Positions 8,431 to 17,293 of a DNA stretch of 27,368 bases are shown here, piece after piece (positions within the stretch are counted from its first letter, which is position 1; each line of letters opens with the position of its first letter). The translations under genes and the position numbers were made by a program. The notes beneath the pieces are model-generated. The model saw only the letters and a list, made by a program, of their open reading frames with translations. It was not told where the DNA came from and searched no databases. The stretch is from Bryobacterales bacterium (GTDB taxonomy: Bacteria > Acidobacteriota > Terriglobia > Bryobacterales > Bryobacteraceae). The stretch spans positions 3,145 to 30,512 of the forward strand of contig PKZC01000344.1 of assembly GCA_003132905.1 (NCBI GenBank). The letters run 5' to 3'.

Positions 8431-9441
8431 TCAGCGCTTGCCGGCCATCTTCATGACTATCGCGAGGTCCTCGTATTGGTCCGTAGCGATAAAATTCACG
8501 CCCGCGGCCAGCGCCGCTTTCCAGCGGGCGAGAACGGCGTCTCGCGAACCGAAGTTATAACCATCGTTCCAACCCTGTCCGTCGGCTGCTTGAAAACCGT
8601 CCAGCGTATAAAACCGAATCCAGTATCCAAGGCGGTGCGCATGCTCGACCAGCGCGCGCAGGCGGCGAGCATCCGCATTGGTCCAATCGCCGGCCTGCCT
8701 TTGACCGCCTTCTTCGACTACAAACCACGAATTGTTCCACCAGCGCCGGTAGTTAGTGGCCGGAGTGGAGAGCAGTTTTGCGGGGGCCAAAGTTGCTGCC
8801 AAATGGATACGTGCCTCGCGCGATGTCGCTTCCGCCAAATTGGTGTGAGCGGAGCCGAATAGGCGGAGTTTCGTTCCTACGGGAACCTGGCGGAAGAACA
8901 CGTCTTCCTGGTCGTCAGAATCTTCGGTGATCACGAGGATCGGTTTAGGCTCCAATCGCGAAATCTGGTTGGGATCAGCAGTCTTATCGGCGGTCGTGAT
9001 CCAGCTTTCATACTCGCCCAGCAGATTCCAAACGGCATGGAGCAGCGGCGCTTCCGTACTCTTGAAATCGAAATGCAGGACGATCAATGGCCAATGGCCG
9101 CGATCGTCGTCAGCAATGGCTTTCTCCACAATGGGGCGCACGCGTTCAAAGAAGTAATCGCGCAACAACGGCTCGGACCCCGTCGTCTCCGGCGAATGGG
9201 ACAGCACTACGCGGCCCTCACCGCGACCGCCCTTCAGATCCCAAGCCAGGTCCTGTTCGATGCTGATTGGAAACCCGGTTTTCAGGGCGCGATCGATGCG
9301 GTCGGCCCAGCGACCTTGGTAGGGGTAGCAATTATGGGCGTCGAGGATCGGGCGATTCTGATTGAGAAACTCAAGCGAAGGAGTCTGCGCCAACAACAGC
9401 AAAGGCGCCAGCAGAAGAACCGCGCCAAGCCTTGTGGGCAT
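8431..9441 (-). CDS. Secreted PLC/GDPD-like phosphodiesterase (TIM-barrel)
   Basis: 336 residues with a clear signal peptide (LGAVLLLAPLLLLAQ). The pattern DAHN (His36), a hydrophobic run ending ISIEQD (Glu62, Asp64) and VVLSHS (His82) is the order of catalytic and metal-binding residues in the PLC-like phosphodiesterase superfamily, which includes glycerophosphodiester phosphodiesterases and PI-specific phospholipase C. Later barrel-like strands include LIVLHFDFKS, PILVITED, YWIRFYTLDGF and FIATDQYEDL. It probably cleaves phosphodiesters outside the cytoplasm. The ATG lies one base after the TAG of the upstream nuclease-like gene, so the two are likely translationally coupled. The specific substrate is unknown. 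Confidence 0.75.
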   Translation of the reverse strand: MPTRLGAVLLLAPLLLLAQTPSLEFLNQNRPILDAHNCYPYQGRWADRIDRALKTGFPISIEQDLAWDLKGGRGEGRVVLSHSPETTGSEPLLRDYFFERVRPIVEKAIADDDRGHWPLIVLHFDFKSTEAPLLHAVWNLLGEYESWITTADKTADPNQISRLEPKPILVITEDSDDQEDVFFRQVPVGTKLRLFGSAHTNLAEATSREARIHLAATLAPAKLLSTPATNYRRWWNNSWFVVEEGGQRQAGDWTNADARRLRALVEHAHRLGYWIRFYTLDGFQAADGQGWNDGYNFGSRDAVLARWKAALAAGVNFIATDQYEDLAIVMKMAGKR

Positions 9442-9442
9442 A

Positions 9443-10513
9443 CTATTTTGCCGCAGCAGGCGCTGGCGCCGAACCAGTCGCCCCGTTGTACCGCGGGTTG
9501 TCAGGGTTCTGCGGCTGGTCTAGGGTCTTCACCGGTAGCACCGGCTGCGCGCTATCGATCCACGCGGTGTACGTCAGATCGCGCAAGAATTCGGCACCGG
9601 CGGCCAAACGTTTCGAGACCAGCTCACGAGCCTCCGGGTCGTCCTTCTTCTCAAAGGCGTGCCGCTGATCGAGCCGGTAAACATCTTCCACGAAATTGCG
9701 CGCGGCGAGAGAATGCTTTAGAACCGCCTCCCAAGGGTCTTCCAGATAACGCGGGGTTTTCGACACGTATTGCAGTAGGTCCGCCTCCGTCGCACCGATC
9801 AAATCAACATAATTTGACTCGAAGCGGCTGTGAATCTTTGGATCGCGCGTGTACCCTTTTGGATTGTCGCCAGACCAGCCATCGTGGTGGATTGAGTCAT
9901 GCAGCGGCATGGCGGCGTCCGCCGCATAGTGTCCCACCCATCCCATGTAAAACGCAATATCGATCGCAAGCATCTGCTTCACCAGGGCGGGATCCTGAAA
10001 CAACTGGGAAATACCGGCATATACCTTTGCGATGTTGGTCAACCCCGGCTGATCCGGATCGGACACGCCGCGATAGAGCCGCATCCCGGCCTTCATCCGC
10101 TCATAGCCTTCCATGATCGAGTATGCCTGGAGCCCGGTGTAACGGATGTTTAAGAGCTTCGCCCGGTCCGGATCGGACTTCACTGTCCGCAGATATTCGT
10201 CATGGACGCGTAGAATAAATTCGGTCCGCGAGCGGGGCGGATCAGGAATGAAATCGAATCCTTCGGTGTACCAGCTATGATTCGCGTCTTCCGAGATACG
10301 CAGAAAGGGCTCGGTCACACTGCGCCACGTGTCGGGGATGGTTCCCAGGTGGCCGATATAAGCTTTCTGCGCCTTCAGGAAAACAGGGCCATCCAACGGG
10401 ATGGCTTCAACGGCGGCGAGGTTCGCGACAGTGTGTCCCCGAATACCCCAGGCGCCAAGGTTCTGGATCGCCAAGAGTGGCATACAAAGCAGCGCGATAG
10501 CTTTGGTTCTCAC
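9443..10513 (-). CDS. Secreted S1/P1 nuclease / zinc phospholipase C-like enzyme
   Basis: 356 residues with a signal peptide ending near NLGA. The mature N-terminus AWGIRGH (Trp22, His27) matches the WGxxGH start of S1/P1 nucleases, whose N-terminal Trp binds zinc. Other candidate zinc ligands are Asp61 (IPDTWR), His79 (NHSWY), His195 and Asp199 (GHYAADAAMPLH), His205 and a His/Asp cluster at 209-216. The family contains single-strand nucleases/3'-nucleotidases and zinc-dependent phospholipase C. The spacing here is not a textbook match to either, so the substrate is open. The C-terminal tail is Ala/Pro-rich. The start is GTG with GGAGGA eight bases upstream; a -10-like TACAAT (complement at 10538-10543) lies further up with only a poor -35. 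It is first of a two-gene unit with the phosphodiesterase. Confidence 0.75.
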   Translation of the reverse strand: MRTKAIALLCMPLLAIQNLGAWGIRGHTVANLAAVEAIPLDGPVFLKAQKAYIGHLGTIPDTWRSVTEPFLRISEDANHSWYTEGFDFIPDPPRSRTEFILRVHDEYLRTVKSDPDRAKLLNIRYTGLQAYSIMEGYERMKAGMRLYRGVSDPDQPGLTNIAKVYAGISQLFQDPALVKQMLAIDIAFYMGWVGHYAADAAMPLHDSIHHDGWSGDNPKGYTRDPKIHSRFESNYVDLIGATEADLLQYVSKTPRYLEDPWEAVLKHSLAARNFVEDVYRLDQRHAFEKKDDPEARELVSKRLAAGAEFLRDLTYTAWIDSAQPVLPVKTLDQPQNPDNPRYNGATGSAPAPAAAK

Positions 10514-10583
10514 GATGTCCTCCGCGTTTCCGCAAACATTGTAACGACGGATTGACGCTGTCCCACTTCGTTTGCGCGGCTCG

Positions 10584-13500
10584 TTAAAAACTAAGTCTGG
10601 CCGCGAATTGCATGATTCGCGGATCGGCCGCCAGCGAGGTGATCACACCGGGCGATCCTCCGCTCACGTTCGCGTTCGGCAGGCCGAATGCCACGGTGTT
10701 GGTCAGGTTAAACGCTTCGGCGCGGAACTGCAGCTTGAGTCGCTCCAGGATGGCGAAGTTGCGGGCAATCGACACGTCGAGATCCTCCAAGCCTGGACCG
10801 CGCAAAGTATTGCGCCCCGAGTTACCAAAAACTCCTGGCGCCGGCAGACTGAATGCGTTGGTTCCCGTGATCCCTTTGCAACCGGGATTGGTCGAAACGT
10901 AGAACCAACAAGTGACCTTCTCCGGCATGACTGGCGTCCCGATTACATTCGGCAGAGCTTGCTCTTCGCCTATGTCGATGGAGCTGTTGTTGGCGTTGTC
11001 GAACGCCGTGAATGGACGGCCGGCGGCGTATGAATACGATCCGGCGACCTGGAAGCCGCCGAAGATTTTCGACATCACCCCGCCCGTAAGGAATTGTTTG
11101 CCCTTGCCGAAAGGCAGCTCATAAACCCAACTGAAAACTACGCGCTGTGGGACGTCGAAGTCGCTCGGTCCCCGCCAAGCCTGCTGATTGTTGGTGATCT
11201 GGGAGAAGGCATTCGAGCCGTAAACGGAAAGCTCCTCAGCCGTGTTGTCAATCGACTTCGACCAGGTGTAGGCCAGCCGGAAGGCCAGTCCGACGTTGAA
11301 GCGGCGCTCGATAGTCAAATCGAGCCCGTTGTAGCTGGAATTTCCGTCGTTCTGCGAGTATTCGAGCAATCCGAAACCCGGATACGGCAGTACCGGCTGA
11401 TTCGCGGAATTCAGCAACACCTGATGGCCGTTATTGACGAATTGATTCAAGTCGCTCAATGTCAGCAGATGCGTGCCTTTGCTTCCGACGTAATCGGCTT
11501 CGATAATCAGGTTGCGCATCAGCTCGCGTTGGAAACCAAAGCTCCACTGCTGTATGTACGGGCGTGGATCCTGTGGATTGGTGGTGCGAATGTGCAGGAA
11601 CTGGTAGTTGATGTCGGCAGGATTCAGGAACGTCGCGGGGAATCCACTGTCGAGTGAAAAAACCGGCTGCAGGGCTGTCGACGCCAGCGAAATATTGTTG
11701 TTGATGAACGCCGGTGGATTCAGCGCGAGCTGATTTTCGCTGCCCGCGCGATCGAACGGGACATAGAAGATTCCGTATCCTCCGCGCAGCACGGTCTTGG
11801 AGTCAAGCTGGTAGGCGAACCCGAAGCGCGGCGAAAAATCCAGCTTTTGCGGCTGCACTAACGACCGGCTTTCGAGCGATCCGTTGGATGCGCTGATGAT
11901 TGAGCCTGCGCCCGCTGGATCGAAATTCGAAAGATGATTGTTGCCCTCCCAAACGGGCGACGAGAAATCATAGCGAAGGCCGAGATTCAAGGTCAGCTTC
12001 GGCGTCACCTTGAAATCGTCTTGCACGAAGAAGTCGAACCAGTACCATTTCTGATTGGCCTCGAACTGATTGGAGAGCATGGCAGTCTGCGGGTCACCCA
12101 AGAGAAAATCGGCGTACGAGTTTCCGGTGCCGGAGACGCACTGATTCACCGAATTGCGCTCGCAACTGAACTGGTTGGTGAAGTTGAGCGCGCCGCGCAA
12201 GCCGGGGACATCCTGGAAGTTGTCGGTCTGCGGGGCGTGCACGTCGGTACCGAACTTGAACTGATGCTTGCCGTGTGTCCAGGAGAGAGTGTCGGTGAAC
12301 TGCCACTGCTGCGTCTTCTGGAATTTCGGCAAGAAGTTGGGCGATCCGATAAATGTATTGACGTTGGTGAACGTGATCATCGTAACGCCGCCAGCGAACG
12401 CCGGATTGTCCGGTACGCCGGGCACCAGGTTTCCGCCCGGCATGCCGAAGGGTTCCTGTTTGGCATAAGAGTTATCGTGCTCATAGCCCACGCGGAATTC
12501 GTTGACCAAGCTACTCGAAATCGGCCGAGTCCAACCGATAACGGCCTGGTCGGCAGTCAGGTGATACGCGCCTTGTGAGGAGGACTGCGTGCCATCGGCG
12601 ATACCGGGGAACAGTCCCGGGCTGTTGCGGTCGCGAGTGCTCCAGGTGTAGCGGGTGAAGACGCTGTCCTTGTCGGATGCCTGCCAGTCGACACGAGTAG
12701 AGAATCGGCTGGTGTTATCGGTCAGGTCGGCGTTACGAAAATAGTTGTTTAGATCCGCGCCGGCCACCGTCGGCTGGGGAAATAAGGCCATAATTGCGCT
12801 CGCGGCCGGCGAAATGCTCGAAGACGGGATGATGTTGTCTGGAACCGGCGCGCCGTTCTGGTAGATAGTCGGATAAGTTGTATGGACCAGCGCTCCCGCG
12901 GCCTGGCTGAAATCTCCGATGCGCTCGTTGTCCGTCGGTACGGTGCCACTACGCAATTGACCCGTGATGATGCGCGTGGTCTCTTCGTCGAAGAACGCGA
13001 ATAGTTTGTTTTTCTTGATCGGTCCGCCGATGTTTCCGCCGAACTGATTGCGGATGTTTTCCGGTTTACTCAGCCCCTGGCGGTTGGAGAAAAAATCGTT
13101 GGCGTCGGTGTCGCGATTGCGCAGATATTCGTACAGCGTGCTGTGGATCTCATTGGTCCCGCCCTTGCTGATGACGCTGATTACGGCCCCGCCCCTGCCA
13201 TATTCAGCCGAATATGGAGTTGTAATGATTTTGAACTCCTGCAGCGCATCCACTGACGGACGGGCCACCTGCGTCGTCAGCTCTTGGACATTTTCCGAAA
13301 TGGAATTATTGTCAATTCCGTCCAGAAGAAAATTGTTCTCTAGCTGGCGCACACCGTGGACGTTGAATCCTCCGGTGCGTCCGGCGCTGGTGCTTCCACC
13401 CTGATCCGTATAGCGCTGGCCCTGCACTCCCGCGACGAGATTCACCAGGTCGTCCCAGCTCCGCAGCAGCAACGGATACTCAGTAACGTAGGTGTTATCG

Positions 13501-13904
13501 ACGACGCTTCCGAGCGACGCGTCTTCAGGAGACAGAAGTGGAGCCGAGGCCGCTACGTTTGCAATGGTTGAAACCATTCCAATTTCCAGCGCAAAGTCCT
13601 GCCGTCCCTTTTCCGTTGCGTCTAAGCTGACCGTGCTAACGGCTTTCTTAAAGCCCGTTTTCTCCACGGAAATCTCGTAGGTTCCAATGGGCAAATCAGC
13701 CAGGACGTAGTAGCCGCTCGAATTGGTCTGGCTGATTCGTTCGATCCCAGTGGAGTTGTTTAGCGCCGTTATTTTTGCGTCGGGAACGACGGCGTCAGAG
13801 GAATCCCGGATCAAGCCGGTCAGACTAGCAGTGTTCACCTGGCACATAGCAATGCCAAGAGACAAAAGAGAGACACTTAGCGCACTCGTAATACGGCTTT
13901 TCAT
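10584..13904 (-). CDS. TonB-dependent receptor with carboxypeptidase-regulatory domain (Oar-like), full length
   Basis: A complete 1106-residue outer-membrane receptor. The signal peptide ends near MCQ. Residues about 25-110 form a CarboxypepD_reg beta-sandwich (ASLTGLIRDSSDAVVPDAKI, SGYYVLADLPIGTYEISVE). The plug follows (about 120-250) with GGFNVHGVRQLENNFLLDG, DALQEFKI and EYGRGGAVISVISKGGTN. The rest is barrel, with GGNIGGPIKKNKLFAFF, FVQDDFKVTPKLTLNLGLRYD, GGYGIFYVPFD, a late AEAFNLTN and terminal AARLSF. These are hallmarks of the Oar-like receptors expanded in Acidobacteriota. The ligand is unknown. Its position between a PHP metallohydrolase and two secreted phosphoesterase-like enzymes suggests a phosphorylated or phosphorus-containing substrate, but this is inference. 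It starts with ATG and probably has its own promoter (13930-13957). Confidence 0.95.
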   Translation of the reverse strand: MKSRITSALSVSLLSLGIAMCQVNTASLTGLIRDSSDAVVPDAKITALNNSTGIERISQTNSSGYYVLADLPIGTYEISVEKTGFKKAVSTVSLDATEKGRQDFALEIGMVSTIANVAASAPLLSPEDASLGSVVDNTYVTEYPLLLRSWDDLVNLVAGVQGQRYTDQGGSTSAGRTGGFNVHGVRQLENNFLLDGIDNNSISENVQELTTQVARPSVDALQEFKIITTPYSAEYGRGGAVISVISKGGTNEIHSTLYEYLRNRDTDANDFFSNRQGLSKPENIRNQFGGNIGGPIKKNKLFAFFDEETTRIITGQLRSGTVPTDNERIGDFSQAAGALVHTTYPTIYQNGAPVPDNIIPSSSISPAASAIMALFPQPTVAGADLNNYFRNADLTDNTSRFSTRVDWQASDKDSVFTRYTWSTRDRNSPGLFPGIADGTQSSSQGAYHLTADQAVIGWTRPISSSLVNEFRVGYEHDNSYAKQEPFGMPGGNLVPGVPDNPAFAGGVTMITFTNVNTFIGSPNFLPKFQKTQQWQFTDTLSWTHGKHQFKFGTDVHAPQTDNFQDVPGLRGALNFTNQFSCERNSVNQCVSGTGNSYADFLLGDPQTAMLSNQFEANQKWYWFDFFVQDDFKVTPKLTLNLGLRYDFSSPVWEGNNHLSNFDPAGAGSIISASNGSLESRSLVQPQKLDFSPRFGFAYQLDSKTVLRGGYGIFYVPFDRAGSENQLALNPPAFINNNISLASTALQPVFSLDSGFPATFLNPADINYQFLHIRTTNPQDPRPYIQQWSFGFQRELMRNLIIEADYVGSKGTHLLTLSDLNQFVNNGHQVLLNSANQPVLPYPGFGLLEYSQNDGNSSYNGLDLTIERRFNVGLAFRLAYTWSKSIDNTAEELSVYGSNAFSQITNNQQAWRGPSDFDVPQRVVFSWVYELPFGKGKQFLTGGVMSKIFGGFQVAGSYSYAAGRPFTAFDNANNSSIDIGEEQALPNVIGTPVMPEKVTCWFYVSTNPGCKGITGTNAFSLPAPGVFGNSGRNTLRGPGLEDLDVSIARNFAILERLKLQFRAEAFNLTNTVAFGLPNANVSGGSPGVITSLAADPRIMQFAARLSF

Positions 13905-13929
13905 GTTTAGGTCCTGTCCTTGGAAGAAG

Positions 13930-13957
13930 TTCTTAGATCGTAAAGGACGAATGTCAA
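13930..13957 (-). promoter_or_regulatory. Putative sigma-70-type promoter of the TonB receptor gene
   Basis: On the minus strand a perfect TTGACA (complement at 13952-13957) is followed after 16 bases by TAAGAA (13930-13935), a weak -10. Transcription would begin about 20 bases before the ATG at 13904. It lies in the 97-base gap after the PHP hydrolase gene, suggesting the receptor can be expressed separately from the upstream phosphate genes. Confidence 0.4.
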
Positions 13958-14001
13958 CCGACGATGAAGGTCACATTTACTTTGCGTGTCTGAAGCTGTG
14001 T

Positions 14002-15486
14002 TCAGTAGTTCACGAAAATAGGGTTACCAATGAGGACGAGCTTTCCAGGCGGTGTGCGAACCACAATGCTTAGCCAGTGTCGCGCGCCGTCGCTGATCCA
14101 ATCATATGAGTTAGTGCCGCTGTCATTGATCGTTCGCACCACAAACTCTTTGCTGGTTAGCGACTGGCCGTCCTGGATCAGGTCCAATAGGCCTCCGACG
14201 ACCTTCTCCACATGGACTGATAAGTGTATGGCCTCGCCGCGTTTTGCATCGAGAGTATCCCCCATGTCAGCTTTGTGTCCCGCTGTGGAGGCCGTGTACT
14301 CGAGCAAGCGATTCGTTGAGCCTTCTAAATCTAAGTAGACGTGACCTGATCGAATCGCTTCCAGAACTGCTTGCTGCGTGAGATTTTGAGCGTGCACGAC
14401 GGTTTCCGGATACCCAACGCTTCCGGGCTGGCTTTGTGGTTTATCGGGATCGTGATTGTCGGATCCGCCGACGGCCGTAATCCGTAGGCCGCGATTGAGC
14501 AGGGCTTCCCAGAATGCAATTCCGGAATTCTCGCTCTCGACGACGCCCGCGTTAACGATTTCGACTGCCTGTATCCGTCGAAAATCGGTATCGGCCACCG
14601 TCCAGCCACAGCCCATGCAGTTTTCACCCGAGGCCAGCATGGGATGGTTTATCGAGACCACGCCATGCAGCTTTTCCACTTCACTCTGGAGCGCGGCCAG
14701 GTCTGGAACATGTTTGGAACCGAGCCGGAAATCAATGAAATCAACAGGGCCAAACACGTTCGCGTGTCCGTGAAAGGTAGTAATCTCGCGGCCTGGGATC
14801 AGCAGGATGCGATCGAAATAGGCCTGCAACTCGTCCATCGCGTCGAACTGCGAATTGGTGTTGTGGTCCGTGATGGCGATAAAGTCCAGCCGCCGCTCGG
14901 CAGCGGCCTGCACTGTTTTGAACACAGGACAAGGCACACGCGAACCGCTTTGGCTGCGGCAGTATCCGTCATTGTGGCCGGTGTGCAGGTGCAAGTCTCC
15001 GCGATACCAAGCTAGTCCCGCGCGCAAAGGTGCGGCTTGGAGGGTCCCGCGACCATAGGCGTCACCGCGATGGCCGAAGTAAACTTTCGCGGTGAACTGA
15101 CTTTGCACGTTCTTACGAATATTGGGAACTCCGAGCACCAGGAACCAATGTCCAGGGACTATCGGACCCGGCAAGAATGACGGGGTGGCGTCCGTAACGG
15201 CCAGTGTAAAGGTACTCTTGTTTCCGCCACTCCAGCCTCGAAATCCTGCCGGGTCGAAGATGCCGAGATCGATCGTAGTGCGTTGTTCTCTGCCCGTATA
15301 AGTGAACTCGACGCTCAGCCGTTCCACACCCTCGGGGACCGTGAAGGGAACCTCTTTGTATGTCTGGTTGTCTCGGTGAGTGATGACACCATTGAGCAGC
15401 ACATTCGGACTCTGCTGTGCCGTCGCTTGTCCGTGGTCGACAAGCAGCAAACTTACGAGAACAGTGGCGCTGGGGAACTTGAGCAT
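14002..15486 (-). CDS. Secreted CehA/McbA-family PHP-domain metallohydrolase
   Basis: 494 residues with a signal peptide ending near TAQQ. Residues about 28-145 are a beta-sandwich of the bacterial pre-peptidase type (VPFTVPEGVERLSVEF; DLGIFDPAGF; PGHWFLVLG). The PHP catalytic domain (about 158-385) shows its metal ligands in order: GDLHLHTGHNDG (Asp164, His166, His168), AITDHN (Asp207, His208), GREITTFHGHAN (Glu234, His239, His241), INHP (His281) and GGSDNH (Asp343, His345). A C-terminal beta region follows. The architecture resembles CehA/McbA proteins, named for a carbaryl hydrolase, but most members are untested and the PHP fold mainly serves phosphoesterases. It starts 16 bases after the phosphate transporter gene, so it is probably co-transcribed and may act on an organophosphate. 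Confidence 0.85.
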   Translation of the reverse strand: MLKFPSATVLVSLLLVDHGQATAQQSPNVLLNGVITHRDNQTYKEVPFTVPEGVERLSVEFTYTGREQRTTIDLGIFDPAGFRGWSGGNKSTFTLAVTDATPSFLPGPIVPGHWFLVLGVPNIRKNVQSQFTAKVYFGHRGDAYGRGTLQAAPLRAGLAWYRGDLHLHTGHNDGYCRSQSGSRVPCPVFKTVQAAAERRLDFIAITDHNTNSQFDAMDELQAYFDRILLIPGREITTFHGHANVFGPVDFIDFRLGSKHVPDLAALQSEVEKLHGVVSINHPMLASGENCMGCGWTVADTDFRRIQAVEIVNAGVVESENSGIAFWEALLNRGLRITAVGGSDNHDPDKPQSQPGSVGYPETVVHAQNLTQQAVLEAIRSGHVYLDLEGSTNRLLEYTASTAGHKADMGDTLDAKRGEAIHLSVHVEKVVGGLLDLIQDGQSLTSKEFVVRTINDSGTNSYDWISDGARHWLSIVVRTPPGKLVLIGNPIFVNY

Positions 15487-15502
15487 CCGTCGGCTTCCGT
15501 TT

Positions 15503-16528
15503 TCAAGCGTGCGGATTCACCAGGCGGATCGCGGCAAATATAATTCCCGCCACCAACGCCGATGCCGGAATGGTCAGAATCCAGGCCCACATGATATTTG
15601 TCGCCACGCCCCAACGCACGGCCTTCACTCGCTGCACGGCTCCCACGCCCACCAGCGCACCACCAATTGCATGTGTCGTCGATACCGGAAGCCCCAGGTG
15701 CGTCGCTACGAGGATCGCCACCGCCGCTCCCGTTTCCGCACAGAAGCCCGTGCGCGGCTTCAGCTTTGTCAGCCGCTTACCCATCGTGTGGACGATCCGC
15801 CAACCTCCGAAAAAGGTCCCGAGCGCAATCGCCGCATGAGCCGCCAGAATCACCCAGATCGGCACCTTGAATTCGTGAATGATCTTCGCCGTCACCAGAA
15901 CCTCGGTGATGATTCCCATGGTCTTCTGCGCATCGTTGGTTCCGTGTGAGAAACTCAACGCTGCCGCCGAAAGCAGTTGCAGCTTCCGGAACCATGAGTC
16001 CATATGCACCGGCGTCGATTTCTGGAACAGCCAATAAACTGCGATCATCATCACAAACGCGGCCACCAACCCGATCAGCGGCGCCAGCACGATAAAAGCG
16101 AGTGTTAGTGGCCACTTGCCAAGAATCAGGGCACCGAATCCACCCAAGAACCCGTGCTCGAACATCCCGCGCGCTATTGCCGCGCCCGCGTAGCCCCCGA
16201 TGATAGCGTGCGACGAACTGGTCGGCAACGACAGCCACCACGTCACCAGATCCCAAACGATTGCGCCCAGTACTCCCGCCAGAACGACGTAAATCGTCAC
16301 GATATGGGTGTCTACGAACCCCTTCCCCACGGTGGCCGCCACACTGGTGCCGAAGGTGAAAGCCGAGACGAAATTGAAAAATGCTGCCCGTGCGACCGCC
16401 TGCAGCGGCGTCAGAACGCGCGTCGACACGATCGTCGCAATCGAATTCGCGGAATCGTGAAACCCATTCAAAAAATCAAATACCAGCGCTAGGGCAACGG
16501 TAAGAGTAACCAGGGCGATAACCGGCAT
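15503..16528 (-). CDS. pit: Inorganic phosphate transporter, PiT family
   Basis: A 341-residue integral membrane protein with about ten hydrophobic helices. Both PiT repeats are visible: GFHDSANSIATIVST near residue 22 with LPTSSSHAIIGGYAGAA, and FSHGTNDAQKTMG near 195 with LPVSTTHAIGGALVG. The Asp/Asn in the two GxxDxAN / GTNDA signatures are the usual phosphate and cation coupling residues. The family imports phosphate, often as a metal-phosphate complex, with protons or sodium. It is preceded 18 bases upstream by a DUF47/PhoU-like gene, the standard accessory partner, and has a good AGGAAGGGG ribosome-binding site. It is the core of the proposed phosphorus cluster. Confidence 0.95.
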   Translation of the reverse strand: MPVIALVTLTVALALVFDFLNGFHDSANSIATIVSTRVLTPLQAVARAAFFNFVSAFTFGTSVAATVGKGFVDTHIVTIYVVLAGVLGAIVWDLVTWWLSLPTSSSHAIIGGYAGAAIARGMFEHGFLGGFGALILGKWPLTLAFIVLAPLIGLVAAFVMMIAVYWLFQKSTPVHMDSWFRKLQLLSAAALSFSHGTNDAQKTMGIITEVLVTAKIIHEFKVPIWVILAAHAAIALGTFFGGWRIVHTMGKRLTKLKPRTGFCAETGAAVAILVATHLGLPVSTTHAIGGALVGVGAVQRVKAVRWGVATNIMWAWILTIPASALVAGIIFAAIRLVNPHA

Positions 16529-16546
16529 GTTGGCGCAGACCCCTTC

Positions 16547-17182
16547 CTAGCTGTTCTTCACCGCTATGGCTTCCAGGACATCCGCAACGTCCTCGCAGCA
16601 GTGTGCCGTGGATTCGAATAGTTCGTAAACCTCTTTTTGCTTAATGAGCGCGATCGGGTCGCGCTCCGTCTTGAAGAGATCGCGAATGAGCACCCGCACC
16701 CGCTCCTCAGTTTCGAGTTCCCGCCGGTTGATCTCTTCGCACGACTTCGTCAATTCATCGGGCTTCTTGACGCCCTCGCGCTGCAAAACCTTGAGCGCCT
16801 CGAGTGTAGCCTCAACGCAGCCGTGCACCATCCGCGCCAACTCCGACATCCGCTCGTGCGAACCCTCCAGCCCATAAGCCTCGAGACGGTATGCCACCGA
16901 ATCTAAGTGGTCGAGAATCTCCTCAATCCGCGATGCGAGCTCGTGTACGTCCTCGGGATCGATTGGAGTAATGAAGGTTTTGTGGAGGCGCCGGTAAATT
17001 TGACGCGCCGCTTCCTTTCCCTTGCGCTCGAGATCTCGAACTTTCTGAGCAGTACCGAGAGAATCCGGGCGACTGGCTCCCTCGCAGAGCCCTGCTGTCA
17101 GAAGGTTGGAAGCATCGAACACAATTTTTACCTGATCGATCAGCAGGTCGAAGAATTTTTCATCGCGCGGCAGCAGTTCCAT
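16547..17182 (-). CDS. DUF47-family (PhoU-like) Pit accessory protein
   Basis: A 211-residue all-helical cytoplasmic protein without membrane segments. Charged heptad-like helices and the stretches LHKTFITPIDPEDVHELAS and RIEEILDHLDSVAYRLEAYG are diagnostic of DUF47/PhoU_div proteins. Members of this family are encoded beside Pit transporters and are thought to modulate their activity, as PhoU does for Pst. Here the gene is directly upstream of pit on the same strand with an 18-base gap. The ATG has no Shine-Dalgarno sequence just before it, so the mRNA may be leaderless or very short-leadered. Two Pho-box-like repeats sit directly upstream. Confidence 0.92.
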   Translation of the reverse strand: MELLPRDEKFFDLLIDQVKIVFDASNLLTAGLCEGASRPDSLGTAQKVRDLERKGKEAARQIYRRLHKTFITPIDPEDVHELASRIEEILDHLDSVAYRLEAYGLEGSHERMSELARMVHGCVEATLEALKVLQREGVKKPDELTKSCEEINRRELETEERVRVLIRDLFKTERDPIALIKQKEVYELFESTAHCCEDVADVLEAIAVKNS

Positions 17183-17189
17183 GCGGCGG

Positions 17190-17218
17190 TTGTCAGCAGC
17201 TATCGAACCCTATGACAG
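17190..17218 (-). promoter_or_regulatory. Pho-box-like repeats upstream of the DUF47-pit genes
   Basis: On the minus strand CTGTCAT (complement at 17212-17218) equals the Pho-box half-site consensus, and CTGACAA (17190-17196) matches it at five of seven positions exactly 22 bases away, two turns of the 11-base Pho-box period. The middle unit is poor. The sites lie only 8-36 bases before the ATG, unusually close. Candidate only. Confidence 0.25.
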
Positions 17219-17293
17219 TTGCGTTTCGATTCGGGTGGGGTGGAGGGTACCTGGGATTACTTGGTTGGCATTACTACCCGCCAGTCTCGACTA

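Noticed and set aside
8008..8862. 284-codon + strand frame running from the sigma-54 activator into the convergent gene
   Set aside because: It overlaps two clear genes in other frames and its composition is that of a shadow frame.
9037..10116. 359-codon + strand frame opposite the S1/P1-like and PLC-like genes
   Set aside because: Arg/Pro/Ser/Gln-rich antisense reading without domains; both minus-strand genes have signal peptides and catalytic motifs.
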